Assembly: GCA_023301245.1 (NCBI GenBank)
Contig: JALZUV010000055.1
Location: 1 to 14,516, forward strand
Direction of reading: 5' to 3'
Length of the DNA: 14,516 nt
Origin: Rickettsiales bacterium
GTDB taxonomy: Bacteria > Pseudomonadota > Alphaproteobacteria > Rickettsiales > JALZUV01
The translations under genes were made by a program, and so were the position numbers. How positions within the stretch are numbered: position 1 is the stretch's first letter; every line of letters begins with the position of its first letter. The notes beneath the pieces were generated by a model, which saw only the letters and a program-made list of their open reading frames with translations, had not been told where the DNA came from and ran no database searches. Positions 5,971 through 13,246 of this stretch are shown here, one piece after another.

Positions 5971-7227
5971 ATGAAAATTGCGATTATTGGCACAGGCATC
6001 TCTGGCCTTGGGGCTGCCTACCTCTTACACCCTCAACATGATATTACCGTTTACGAAAAAAACGATAGGCTGGGTGGCCATAGCCGCACGGTGGATGTAA
6101 CCGTGCCTGAAGGCCTCGTGCCAGTGGATACGGGGTTCATCGTTTTCAACCACCGCAACTACCCGCATTTAACAGGTTTATTTAAACATTTAAACGTACC
6201 CACCGCCAAAAGCGATATGTCGTTTGGGGTAAGCATTGATAACGGCTGGCTAGAATATGGCACGCGCGAACTGCGCGATATGTTCGCGCAAAAGCGCAAC
6301 TTCCTACGCCCTTCTTATTGGAAAATGATACGCGATATTTTGCATTTCAACAAAAATGCACCTCGTTATTTGCAACAAGACTCAACATTATCGCTCGGCG
6401 AATGTTTAAACGAAATGAACTTGGGGCAATGGTTTAGAGATTATTACCTGCTTGCCATGGGCGGTGCAATATGGAGCACTCCAATCGATAAAATGCTCGC
6501 CTTCCCTGCCCGCGCCTTTTTACAATTTTTCGATAATCACGGGCTACTTAGCGTTAACGACCAACCACAATGGCACACGGTTACAGGTGGCAGCCGCGAA
6601 TATGTAAAACGTATTAGCAGCAGCTTTACCGATAAAATTAAACTCAACTGTGGCGTCGAAAAAGTTATTAGAACCGATAATAAGGTCGAAGTTTTTGACG
6701 CTCAAGGAAACTCCAATATTTACGATAAAGTAATTTTCGCCTGCCATTCAAACCAAGCGATGGCGCTCTTACAAAACCCCAGCCAAGCGGAAAAAGAAAT
6801 TGTCGGCGCGGTTCGCTACCAACCCAACGAGATGGTGCTACATACTGATATTAGCTTTATGCAAAAACGCAAACATGCGTGGTCAAGTTGGGTCTATTTA
6901 TCGGAACAACGCAAAGACCAAAACCCTAATGTTTCACTCAGCTATTGGATGAATAACCTTCAACCGCTCGAAACCAAAACACCTGTGATTGTCACCCTCA
7001 ACCCAGGCCGAAAGCCTGATGCATCGTTGGTGCAAGATAGCTACCAGTTTGAACATCCTGTATTTGACGAAGCGGCCATCGTCGCCCAATCGCGTATCGA
7101 AGAAATTAACGGCACGGATAACATCTATTATTGTGGCGCATGGCAACGCAATGGCTTTCATGAAGATGGCCTGTGGAGCGCCGTTCGTGTAGCAGAGAAA
7201 TTGGGAGCGACTATCCCGTGGAAATAA
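5971..7227 (+). CDS. COG2907-type NAD(P)/FAD-binding oxidoreductase
   Basis: Predicted flavoprotein of the amine-oxidase/phytoene-desaturase fold, 418 residues. The dinucleotide-binding loop is GTGISGLGAA (7-16), followed by YEKNDRLGGHSRTV (28-41) and the family segment VDTGFIVFNHRNYPHL (52-67). The C-terminal flavin-contacting segment is IYYCGAWQRNGFHEDGLWSAVRVAE. No signal peptide is visible, so it is cytosolic or at the inner membrane face. In many proteobacteria this family sits next to DUF1365 and a CFA-synthase-like methyltransferase, as here. A role in oxidising or desaturating phospholipid acyl chains (compare UfaD of the Rhodobacter furan fatty acid pathway) is plausible but unproven from sequence. 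It is the first gene after operator 1, and its 3' end overlaps the DUF1365 gene. Confidence 0.9.
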   Translation: MKIAIIGTGISGLGAAYLLHPQHDITVYEKNDRLGGHSRTVDVTVPEGLVPVDTGFIVFNHRNYPHLTGLFKHLNVPTAKSDMSFGVSIDNGWLEYGTRELRDMFAQKRNFLRPSYWKMIRDILHFNKNAPRYLQQDSTLSLGECLNEMNLGQWFRDYYLLAMGGAIWSTPIDKMLAFPARAFLQFFDNHGLLSVNDQPQWHTVTGGSREYVKRISSSFTDKIKLNCGVEKVIRTDNKVEVFDAQGNSNIYDKVIFACHSNQAMALLQNPSQAEKEIVGAVRYQPNEMVLHTDISFMQKRKHAWSSWVYLSEQRKDQNPNVSLSYWMNNLQPLETKTPVIVTLNPGRKPDASLVQDSYQFEHPVFDEAAIVAQSRIEEINGTDNIYYCGAWQRNGFHEDGLWSAVRVAEKLGATIPWK

Positions 7228-7985
7228 CCCCACAGCTCTATACGGCAAAGGTGATGCATAAACGGTTATTTCCGAAAGTGAATGGCTTTAATTACGGCAT
7301 TTATTACCTCGCCTTGCCGCTCGCCAAATTGGCTGAAATTAAACTACCTTTCATGATGAGTTTTAACCCCAAAGACCATGGCGCAAAAGATGGCAGCAGC
7401 CTAGAAGATTGGGCACGTAGCATTCTTGCCGAATATGGATTAAATGAGACGGTTGACCATATTACCCTCATCGCGATGCCGCGCATTTTGGGCTATGTTT
7501 TCAACCCTGTCAGCTTTTGGATGTGCTATGATAAAAACAATCAATTACGTGCAGTATTGGCAGAGGTAAACAACACTTTCGGCGAAACGCATCATTACTT
7601 ATGCGCCCATAGCGACTATCGTATTATTGCAGATGACGACTGGCTAATAGCCGAAAAATTATTTCATGTTTCACCCTTTCTAAAACGAATTGGAAGCTAC
7701 CATTTTCGCTTCTCGCAAAGCCAAGACAAGCTCGGCATATGGATTGATTTTTATAATGATGAGGGTAAAAAACAGCTCATTACTTCGCTAATGGGAAAGA
7801 TGCTACCATTGACGAAAAAAACAGCCCGCCATGCTTTTTGGACGCACCCACTAGTGACGTTTAAAACAGTCTTTCTTATTCATTGGCAGGCAATAAAACT
7901 ACTGTCAAAAGGCATTAAATATATCTCAAAACCTGCGCGAATAAAACCTCATCTTAGTAATACGCAGAACCTTACCAAAATGTAA
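7218..7985 (+). CDS. DUF1365 (COG3496) protein of the lipid-modification cluster
   Basis: Function not established. The family core is clear: YTAKVMHKRLFPKVNGFNY near the N-terminus, then KDHGAKDGSSLEDWAR, GYVFNPVSFWMCYD, AEVNNTFGETHHYL and FHVSPFL. The chosen start is GTG 7218, preceded by GGGAG at 7203-7207, and it gives 255 residues with the usual family N-terminus. GTG 7173 would add 15 unlikely residues inside the previous gene. With the chosen start the overlap with the FAD gene is 10 bases. The last residues form a basic tail without family resemblance. The stop codon lies within operator 2. The constant pairing with COG2907 and a CFA-like methyltransferase suggests a joint role in acyl chain modification. 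Confidence 0.88.
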   Translation: MEITPQLYTAKVMHKRLFPKVNGFNYGIYYLALPLAKLAEIKLPFMMSFNPKDHGAKDGSSLEDWARSILAEYGLNETVDHITLIAMPRILGYVFNPVSFWMCYDKNNQLRAVLAEVNNTFGETHHYLCAHSDYRIIADDDWLIAEKLFHVSPFLKRIGSYHFRFSQSQDKLGIWIDFYNDEGKKQLITSLMGKMLPLTKKTARHAFWTHPLVTFKTVFLIHWQAIKLLSKGIKYISKPARIKPHLSNTQNLTKM

Positions 7986-7986
7986 G
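7971..7986. promoter_or_regulatory. Putative regulator operator 2: CTTAC-N6-GTAAG
   Basis: CTTACCAAAATGTAAG has the same five-base arms and six-base spacer as operator 1, the same AAC before and the same TTG after. The DUF1365 stop codon TAA (7983-7985) falls inside the right arm, so the site straddles a gene end, as operator 1 nearly does. It precedes the methyltransferase gene by 59 bases, the largest gap within the cluster. Binding by the local response regulator is inference from repeat layout and position. Confidence 0.65.
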
Positions 7987-8015
7987 TTGATAGTAACTCG
8001 CGCGTACGGCACATT
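7987..8015 (+). promoter_or_regulatory. Possible weak promoter for the methyltransferase-to-photolyase unit
   Basis: TTGATA at 7987-7992 matches the -35 consensus at five of six positions and directly abuts operator 2. No good -10 follows. CACATT at 8010-8015, 17 bases on, matches only three positions. A strong -35 beside an operator with a weak -10 would suit an activator-dependent promoter. The ribosome site AAGGA at 8032-8036 precedes ATG 8046 by nine bases. Confidence 0.35.
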
Positions 8016-8045
8016 GCCAATCCCAAACAATAAGGAAAAAACGCC

Positions 8046-9206
8046 ATGTGGCACAAAGCCATTACTGACCGCTTTTTAAGCACGGTTGAACATATTGAAT
8101 ATGGCACATTTACCTGTACCCTACCCGATGGCAAGATCTACGAATTTTCAGGTGATAAAGCAGGCGCACATGGCAGCATGGTCATTAAAGACTGGAGCGT
8201 CATTCCCGCCTTTTCGGCAAAAGGTGATATAGGCCTCGCCGAAACTTACCGCGATGGCCTGTGGGATACGGATGATTTAACAGGATTACTCACCGTTGGC
8301 GTGCAAAATGAAGGCGCCATTGGCCATTATATTCAAGGTGGATTTTTCGCACAAATAGTGGCGCAATTTATGTATTTATTCAGCCGTAACACCCTTAAAG
8401 GTAGCCGCAAAAATATTCATGCGCATTACGACCTCGGCAATGAATTTTATAAACTCTGGCTCGACCCAAGCATGAGTTATTCCTCTGCACTTTTTCAAGC
8501 AAAAGACGACTCGTTAGAACAAGCCCAATATAATAAATATGACCGCATGTTGGAACGCCTTGAACGATCCAACGGTAAGTTGCTAGAAATTGGCTGCGGC
8601 TGGGGTGGCCTAGCCGAGCGAGCCAATGAAAAACATAGTTTTGACATTAAAGCTATTACCCTTTCGCAAGAGCAGCATGATTATGCCAATGATAGGCTTC
8701 AAGGAAATGCTGATATTGTGCTAGAAGATTACCGCCATCAAACAGGAAAATATCAATCTATTATTTCGATTGAAATGTTCGAAGCGGTCGGCGAAAAATT
8801 CTGGCCCACCTATTTTGAGAAAATGGAATCTTTACTCGAAACCAAAGGCAAGGCCGTGGTACAAACCATTACCATTGGCGAGCCCTATTTTGACAAATAT
8901 CGCAAAACAGGCGATATGATTCGTAGTTTTATTTTCCCCGGTGGAATGCTGCCCTCACCCACACGTTTCGCACAAGAAGCAGGTAAAGCTGGGCTGCTAG
9001 TAACAGACCGTTTTGCCTTCGGAAAAGATTATGCCCGCACCCTTGGTCTATGGTTAGAAACTTTCGAACAGAAGCTGCCACAAATTCGTGCATTAGGGTT
9101 TGATGAGCCTTTTATTCGCCTATGGCGTTTTTACCTCGCAGTTTGTATTGCGGGCTTTGAAACAGGCCGTACAGATGTAATGCAACTGGAGTTACAGCAT
9201 GCTTAA
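8046..9206 (+). CDS. CFA-synthase-like SAM-dependent methyltransferase
   Basis: Transfers a methyl(ene) group from S-adenosylmethionine to the double bond of phospholipid acyl chains, at the inner membrane face. It has 386 residues. An N-terminal lipid-binding part includes FSAKGDIGLAETYRDGLWDTDDL. The CFA signature AHYDLGNEFYKLWLDPSMSYSS begins at residue 126, the SAM loop LLEIGCGWGG is at 179-188, and IEMFEAVGEKFWPTYF carries the active-site glutamate. C367 in FYLAVCIAGFE aligns with the catalytic cysteine of E. coli Cfa. The FEAVG motif has alanine where E. coli Cfa has histidine, as in the COG2230 branch found in singlet-oxygen clusters. It could be a true cyclopropane synthase or a UfaM-like methylase that makes methylated unsaturated chains; sequence alone does not decide. 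It overlaps the next gene by eight bases. Confidence 0.93.
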   Translation: MWHKAITDRFLSTVEHIEYGTFTCTLPDGKIYEFSGDKAGAHGSMVIKDWSVIPAFSAKGDIGLAETYRDGLWDTDDLTGLLTVGVQNEGAIGHYIQGGFFAQIVAQFMYLFSRNTLKGSRKNIHAHYDLGNEFYKLWLDPSMSYSSALFQAKDDSLEQAQYNKYDRMLERLERSNGKLLEIGCGWGGLAERANEKHSFDIKAITLSQEQHDYANDRLQGNADIVLEDYRHQTGKYQSIISIEMFEAVGEKFWPTYFEKMESLLETKGKAVVQTITIGEPYFDKYRKTGDMIRSFIFPGGMLPSPTRFAQEAGKAGLLVTDRFAFGKDYARTLGLWLETFEQKLPQIRALGFDEPFIRLWRFYLAVCIAGFETGRTDVMQLELQHA

Positions 9207-9711
9207 ATCCTTACTATTATCACTATCCATTTTATTATTCTCGACCCAAGTTTTCGCTGCCGATGCCTATAAGCAGGTACCAAACGCACAGAAAGTCGGC
9301 GAGGCTCGCCTCACCTACATGTTGTGGAATGTGTATGATGCCAGCCTCTACGCTCCTAAAGGCAAATGGAATGCGCAGAAAACCTACGCGCTCTCGCTCG
9401 ATTACTTACGTAAGCTTAATGGTAAGGCGATTGCTGAGCGCTCGGTCGAAGAAATGCGCAAACAGGGCTATAAGAACGAAATCAAACTCGCTGCATGGTT
9501 TTCACAAATGAAAAATATTTTCCCTAATGTGAAAAATAAAACCAACATTACGGGCGTTTATTACCCCAACTCAAAAACCATCTTTTATAAAAACGGCAAA
9601 AAAATTGGCGAAGTAAATGATGATGAATTTGGAAAACGCTTTTTTGGCATTTGGTTAAATAAAGAAACTTCGGAACCTGCCTTACGCAAGCAACTATTGG
9701 GTCTCAGCTAA
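9199..9711 (+). CDS. Secreted chalcone-isomerase-like protein
   Basis: A 170-residue protein with a signal peptide (LKSLLLSLSILLFSTQVFA, probable cleavage after residue 20 or 21), hence periplasmic. The mature part shows the bacterial chalcone-isomerase-like pattern: MLWNVYDASLYAP, YALSLDYLRKLNGKAIAERSVEEMRKQG, IFYKNGKKIGEV and FFGIWLNKETSEPALRKQLLG. Bacterial members have no proven isomerase activity. Some related folds bind fatty acids, which would suit this neighbourhood, but that is inference. It starts inside the end of the methyltransferase gene, and its stop codon touches the start codon of the transporter gene (TAAATG). Confidence 0.85.
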   Translation: MLKSLLLSLSILLFSTQVFAADAYKQVPNAQKVGEARLTYMLWNVYDASLYAPKGKWNAQKTYALSLDYLRKLNGKAIAERSVEEMRKQGYKNEIKLAAWFSQMKNIFPNVKNKTNITGVYYPNSKTIFYKNGKKIGEVNDDEFGKRFFGIWLNKETSEPALRKQLLGLS

Positions 9712-11022
9712 ATGTTGCAGCGTAACGATATTCTAAATTATAGTTTATTGGCGCTACCCTTGGCTTTTGTAGGCCTCCCTTTATATATTCATGCGCCCGA
9801 TTTTTATGTCACGCAACATGGGCTTTCGCTTTCAACACTAGCCGCTCTGCTACTAGGCTTACGCATTTTCGATGCCATTCAAGACCCGCTTATTGGCGTG
9901 TTAAGCGATAGTTATTCCAAGCATCGTTTCGCAATAATGTCAGCCTCCATTATCTTATTAGCCTTTGGGTTTTTCGCCCTATTTACCCCTCTTACCAGCC
10001 ATGTTGCAGGATGGTTTGTGGTAAGCATGCTATTAGCAACCACCGCCTTTAGCGTACTCACCGTCAATTTAAATGCACTTGGCGCTCTTTGGAGTTCCGA
10101 CTCTGACCAGCAAACGCGCATCACCACCATGCGTGAAGCCATGGCCTTAATTGGCCTCACTTGTGCGGTCGTATTGCCAGCATTATTGCAACAAAACACT
10201 AGCCCTGCTGGGGCATTTAAATGGATGAGCCTTTTACTAGTCTTACTTGCCTCCATCGGTTTTTGGCGTTTTAGAAAATGGTATAACCAATCGAAACCTA
10301 TCGCAAAAAACAACCAAATTATTCAGCCTTCTTTTTGGAAAATCTTTAAACACATCGCACCAAGAATTCGTTATTTTTATGCAACCTACGCAATGAGCAT
10401 GTTAGCCTCAGCCATGCCCGCAATATTGGTATTATTCTTCATCCGCGACAGATTAGGGCTCGAGGAATATACAGGCCTCTTTCTATTAGTTTATTTCCTA
10501 TCAGGTGTGCTGGCGATGCCCTTGTGGAAAATATTAAGCAAACGCTACAGCCCGAAATGCGCATGGCTTATTGCTATGGTGATTGCGGTCTTTAGCTTTG
10601 TGGGTGCCTTCTTATTAGGCGAAGGCGCGTTTCTACCATACCTGCTAATTTGCATCAGTTCGGGCGTTGCATTGGGGGCCGACCTAGCCTTGCCGCCTGC
10701 GATTTTAGCCAATTATATTCATGAAGAAAAAACGCAACATATAGCCTCCAGTCAATTTGCGATGCTCACTTTTATTTCCAAAACAGCGCTGGCTTTCGCT
10801 GGGATTTTAACACTTCCAATTTTAGAAAATATGGGCTTTGTGGCCGAGGCACAAAACTCAACTAAAGCGCTTTTCGGGCTTAGCCTTACTTATGCGCTGA
10901 TTCCTTGTATGATTAAATTAGGAGCCGTTTTAATGCTCTGGCATGCCATTAACAAAGAAAGCGAACATGACAAAAATAATATTATTAACAATTCTAATAG
11001 GAGTGGGCATTCTGCTCAATAG
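9712..11022 (+). CDS. GPH/MFS-family transporter (COG2211-like)
   Basis: Inner membrane carrier of 436 residues with about twelve hydrophobic segments. The family motif RIFDAIQDPLIGVLSDSYSKHR begins at residue 51, with D54 and D58 in the usual place for cation-coupled glycoside symporters. Members in this gene neighbourhood have no known substrate. Its fixed place beside lipid-modifying enzymes makes a lipid or lipid precursor as likely as a sugar. It starts directly after the preceding stop codon. Its 3' end overlaps the next gene and finishes in a hydrophilic asparagine-rich tail (KNNIINNSNRSGHSAQ). Confidence 0.9.
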   Translation: MLQRNDILNYSLLALPLAFVGLPLYIHAPDFYVTQHGLSLSTLAALLLGLRIFDAIQDPLIGVLSDSYSKHRFAIMSASIILLAFGFFALFTPLTSHVAGWFVVSMLLATTAFSVLTVNLNALGALWSSDSDQQTRITTMREAMALIGLTCAVVLPALLQQNTSPAGAFKWMSLLLVLLASIGFWRFRKWYNQSKPIAKNNQIIQPSFWKIFKHIAPRIRYFYATYAMSMLASAMPAILVLFFIRDRLGLEEYTGLFLLVYFLSGVLAMPLWKILSKRYSPKCAWLIAMVIAVFSFVGAFLLGEGAFLPYLLICISSGVALGADLALPPAILANYIHEEKTQHIASSQFAMLTFISKTALAFAGILTLPILENMGFVAEAQNSTKALFGLSLTYALIPCMIKLGAVLMLWHAINKESEHDKNNIINNSNRSGHSAQ

Positions 11023-11500
11023 TGGTATGGGAAATTCATTAGATTATTACAAAGACACCGAGCCTAAGGCTGATATTAAATCCTATTTCAATGGGACAAT
11101 TAAAGCATGGGGCATCGTACAAGATTGGCGCGGTCGCGTGACAAACCGTTTTGATGTCACCATGGTAGGCAGCTGGGAGGGCGATGAAGGAACCCTTGAA
11201 GAGGACTTTATTTTTTATGATGGAAAAACACAAAAACGAACATGGAAAATCAAAAAACTATCCGATGGAAGTTACGAAGGTACTGCTGGCGATATTATAG
11301 GAAAAGCTACAGGTGGTGTAAAAGGCAGCGCGGTGCAATGGGCTTACACCATGGATGTTCCCGTCGATGACACCACCTACCGCCTTAAGTTTGACGACTG
11401 GATGTGGCAAATGAATGATGGCGTTTTAATTAACCGTTCTTACATGAAAAAATTCGGCATTACGGTGGCTGAACTAACCTTATTTATGAAGAAAAAATAA
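10967..11500 (+). CDS. DUF3833 protein without lipobox cysteine
   Basis: Function unknown. The family pattern is strong: DIKSYFNGTIKAWGIVQDWRGRV, FDVTMVGSWEGDEGTLEEDFIFYDG, FDDWMWQMNDGVLINRSYMKKFG and ELTLFMKK. I chose ATG 10967 because the hydrophobic segment then follows at once (TKIILLTILIGVGILL). ATG 10943 would add eight polar residues and an overlap of 80 bases. Most DUF3833 proteins I know are lipoproteins with a cysteine after the hydrophobic segment. This one reads LLNSGMGNS with no cysteine, so it is probably anchored by an uncleaved helix or cleaved as an ordinary secreted protein. The start of the SDR gene overlaps its stop by one base (TAATG). Confidence 0.85.
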   Translation: MTKIILLTILIGVGILLNSGMGNSLDYYKDTEPKADIKSYFNGTIKAWGIVQDWRGRVTNRFDVTMVGSWEGDEGTLEEDFIFYDGKTQKRTWKIKKLSDGSYEGTAGDIIGKATGGVKGSAVQWAYTMDVPVDDTTYRLKFDDWMWQMNDGVLINRSYMKKFGITVAELTLFMKKK

Positions 11501-12246
11501 TGACTTTTAAAAATGAAAATATTTGGATTATTGGTTGCAGTAGCGGCATTGGCGAGGCGCTAGCGCATGAGCTATCCAACCAAGGTGCTACGCTAATTTT
11601 ATCTGCTCGCCGAGAAGAGGAGTTGAATAAAATCAATGAAGAACTCGGTGGCCACCACCATGTGATGCCGCTTGATGTGTCGGATAGCGAAGCCGTAAAT
11701 AAAACCGTTCAACAGCTAACTCTCACGGTAGATAGAGTCATTTTCCTTGCTGCTATTTACCGCCCTAATGATGTCGATAAAATGGATATTGAATTTGCTA
11801 AAAAGCTAGTGGAGGTAAATTTCCTTGGCGCGATTTACACCAGTTATGCGGTGCTACCTTTGTTCGATAAACAGAAAAAAGGGCAACTTGTTTTATGCGG
11901 TAGTGTGGCAGGTTACACAGGGCTTCCTGGCGGTCAACCTTACAGCGCTACCAAAGCCGCTATCATCAATTTGGCCGAGAGCCTCTATGCTGAAGCGGCT
12001 GATTATGTTGATATTAAACTCATCAACTCAGGCTTTGTACGCACACGCATTACAGATAAAAACCAGTTCCATATGCCTATGCGAATTGAGCCGCACCAAG
12101 CGGCTCTAGCTATTGCCAAAGGTCTAAAGCAACGTGGCTTTGAAATTCATTTCCCTAAAGGTTTCACCATGGCTGCTAAGGTGCTAAAATTACTCCCCTA
12201 TTCACTCAGCCTTTTCCTAGCGAAAAAGATGAAAGATAAAGCATAA
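11500..12246 (+). CDS. Short-chain dehydrogenase/reductase
   Basis: NAD(P)-dependent oxidoreductase of 248 residues, the classical SDR length. The cofactor loop is GCSSGIG near the N-terminus, preceded by IWII. SARREEE follows strand 2 and suits NADP binding. The catalytic set is S135, Y148 and K152 (YSATK). The segment after it, INSGFVRTRITDKN, is also typical. The substrate is unknown; its place beside acyl-chain enzymes suggests a lipid-derived alcohol or ketone, which is inference. It is coupled to DUF3833 by TAATG, and a four-base gap separates it from the next gene. Confidence 0.92.
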   Translation: MTFKNENIWIIGCSSGIGEALAHELSNQGATLILSARREEELNKINEELGGHHHVMPLDVSDSEAVNKTVQQLTLTVDRVIFLAAIYRPNDVDKMDIEFAKKLVEVNFLGAIYTSYAVLPLFDKQKKGQLVLCGSVAGYTGLPGGQPYSATKAAIINLAESLYAEAADYVDIKLINSGFVRTRITDKNQFHMPMRIEPHQAALAIAKGLKQRGFEIHFPKGFTMAAKVLKLLPYSLSLFLAKKMKDKA

Positions 12247-12250
12247 ATTC

Positions 12251-13246
12251 ATGGTAAAAATTGCAATTATTGGAGCAGGGCTGTCGGGCTTAGTGCTAGC
12301 GCATCAATTGAAAGAGTGGGCAGAAGTCACCTTGTTTGAAAAGTCACGCGGCGTCGGCGGCAGGCTTGCCACTCGCTACGCCGAGCCTTATCAGTTTGAT
12401 CATGGAGCACAATTTTACCTTGTAAAAACCCCAGAGTTTCAGGCATTTCTCGAACCACTAATTGCACAAGGGGTTGTCGCACAATGGAACCCCAATTTTG
12501 TAGAAATTGAGAAAGATACCATCACGGGCAAACGCCAATGGGGCGACTCGCCCGCACATTATGTAAGCGCGCCCAAGATGAATGCTTTAGGCAAACACCT
12601 TGCACAAGATTTAAACGTGAAACTAAGCACGGAAATTAAGAGCATCGAAAAACACAATCACTATTGGCAATTAACCGATGCTGAAGATAACTCACTAGGC
12701 CAATATGATTGGGTTATTTCAACTGCGCCTGCCGAACAATCCGCGGTGCTATTACCTGAAGTTTTCGCCCATTATACACGGGTAAAAAATACGAAGATGC
12801 AAGGCTGTTACGCGTTAATGCTGGGTTACAAAGAACCGCTCAACTTACCTTGGCACGCCGCTTTAGTGAAACAGGCTGACCTAAGCTGGGTATCCGTCAA
12901 TAGTAGCAAACCATCGCGCAACACGGGCTACTCCCTACAAGCTTTAGCAACAAACGACTGGGCAGAAGCCAATATGGAAGCTGACCCTGAAACCGTAAAA
13001 ACCCATCTATTAAAAGAACTCGCAATGGTTACAGGCTTGAAAGTTGACCATGCCGACCATATTGCTTTGCATCGCTGGCGTTACGCGAATGTGGCGAAAC
13101 AATCAGGCGATGAGTCGTTGATAGATACACAAAACCAGCTCGCCGCCTGTGGTGATTGGTGCATTCAAGGTCGTGTTGAAAGTGCTTTTACCAGCGCCAT
13201 GCATTTGGCCAACAACCTCTCTCTAACCAAGAAGAGCACTGCATGA
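12251..13246 (+). CDS. Renalase-like FAD-dependent oxidoreductase (COG3380)
   Basis: Flavoprotein of 331 residues with the dinucleotide loop GAGLSGLVLA (8-17), FEKSRGVGGRLATRY (29-43) and FDHGAQFYLVKTPEF, all typical of renalase-like NAD(P)/FAD proteins. The closing flavin segment is CGDWCIQGRVESAFTSAMHLA. It is a second flavoprotein in the cluster but belongs to a different family from the COG2907 protein. Homologues are often found beside photolyase or cryptochrome genes, as here. The substrate is unknown. Its stop overlaps the photolyase start as ATGA, which argues for translational coupling. Confidence 0.88.
   Translation: MVKIAIIGAGLSGLVLAHQLKEWAEVTLFEKSRGVGGRLATRYAEPYQFDHGAQFYLVKTPEFQAFLEPLIAQGVVAQWNPNFVEIEKDTITGKRQWGDSPAHYVSAPKMNALGKHLAQDLNVKLSTEIKSIEKHNHYWQLTDAEDNSLGQYDWVISTAPAEQSAVLLPEVFAHYTRVKNTKMQGCYALMLGYKEPLNLPWHAALVKQADLSWVSVNSSKPSRNTGYSLQALATNDWAEANMEADPETVKTHLLKELAMVTGLKVDHADHIALHRWRYANVAKQSGDESLIDTQNQLAACGDWCIQGRVESAFTSAMHLANNLSLTKKSTA

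Noticed and set aside
6934..7248. Minus-strand open frame of 104 codons across the FAD gene and DUF1365 junction
   Set aside because: Fully covered by two well-supported plus-strand genes, with no family resemblance.
7987..8015. ECF-type (RpoE-like) promoter in front of the methyltransferase gene
   Set aside because: TTGATA looks superficially like a TGATC-type -35, but the expected TAAGA-type -10 is missing at suitable spacing.
9912..10313. Minus-strand open frame of 133 codons
   Set aside because: It lies wholly inside the MFS transporter gene in another frame, has no recognisable motif and no ribosome site. It is a shadow of real coding sequence.
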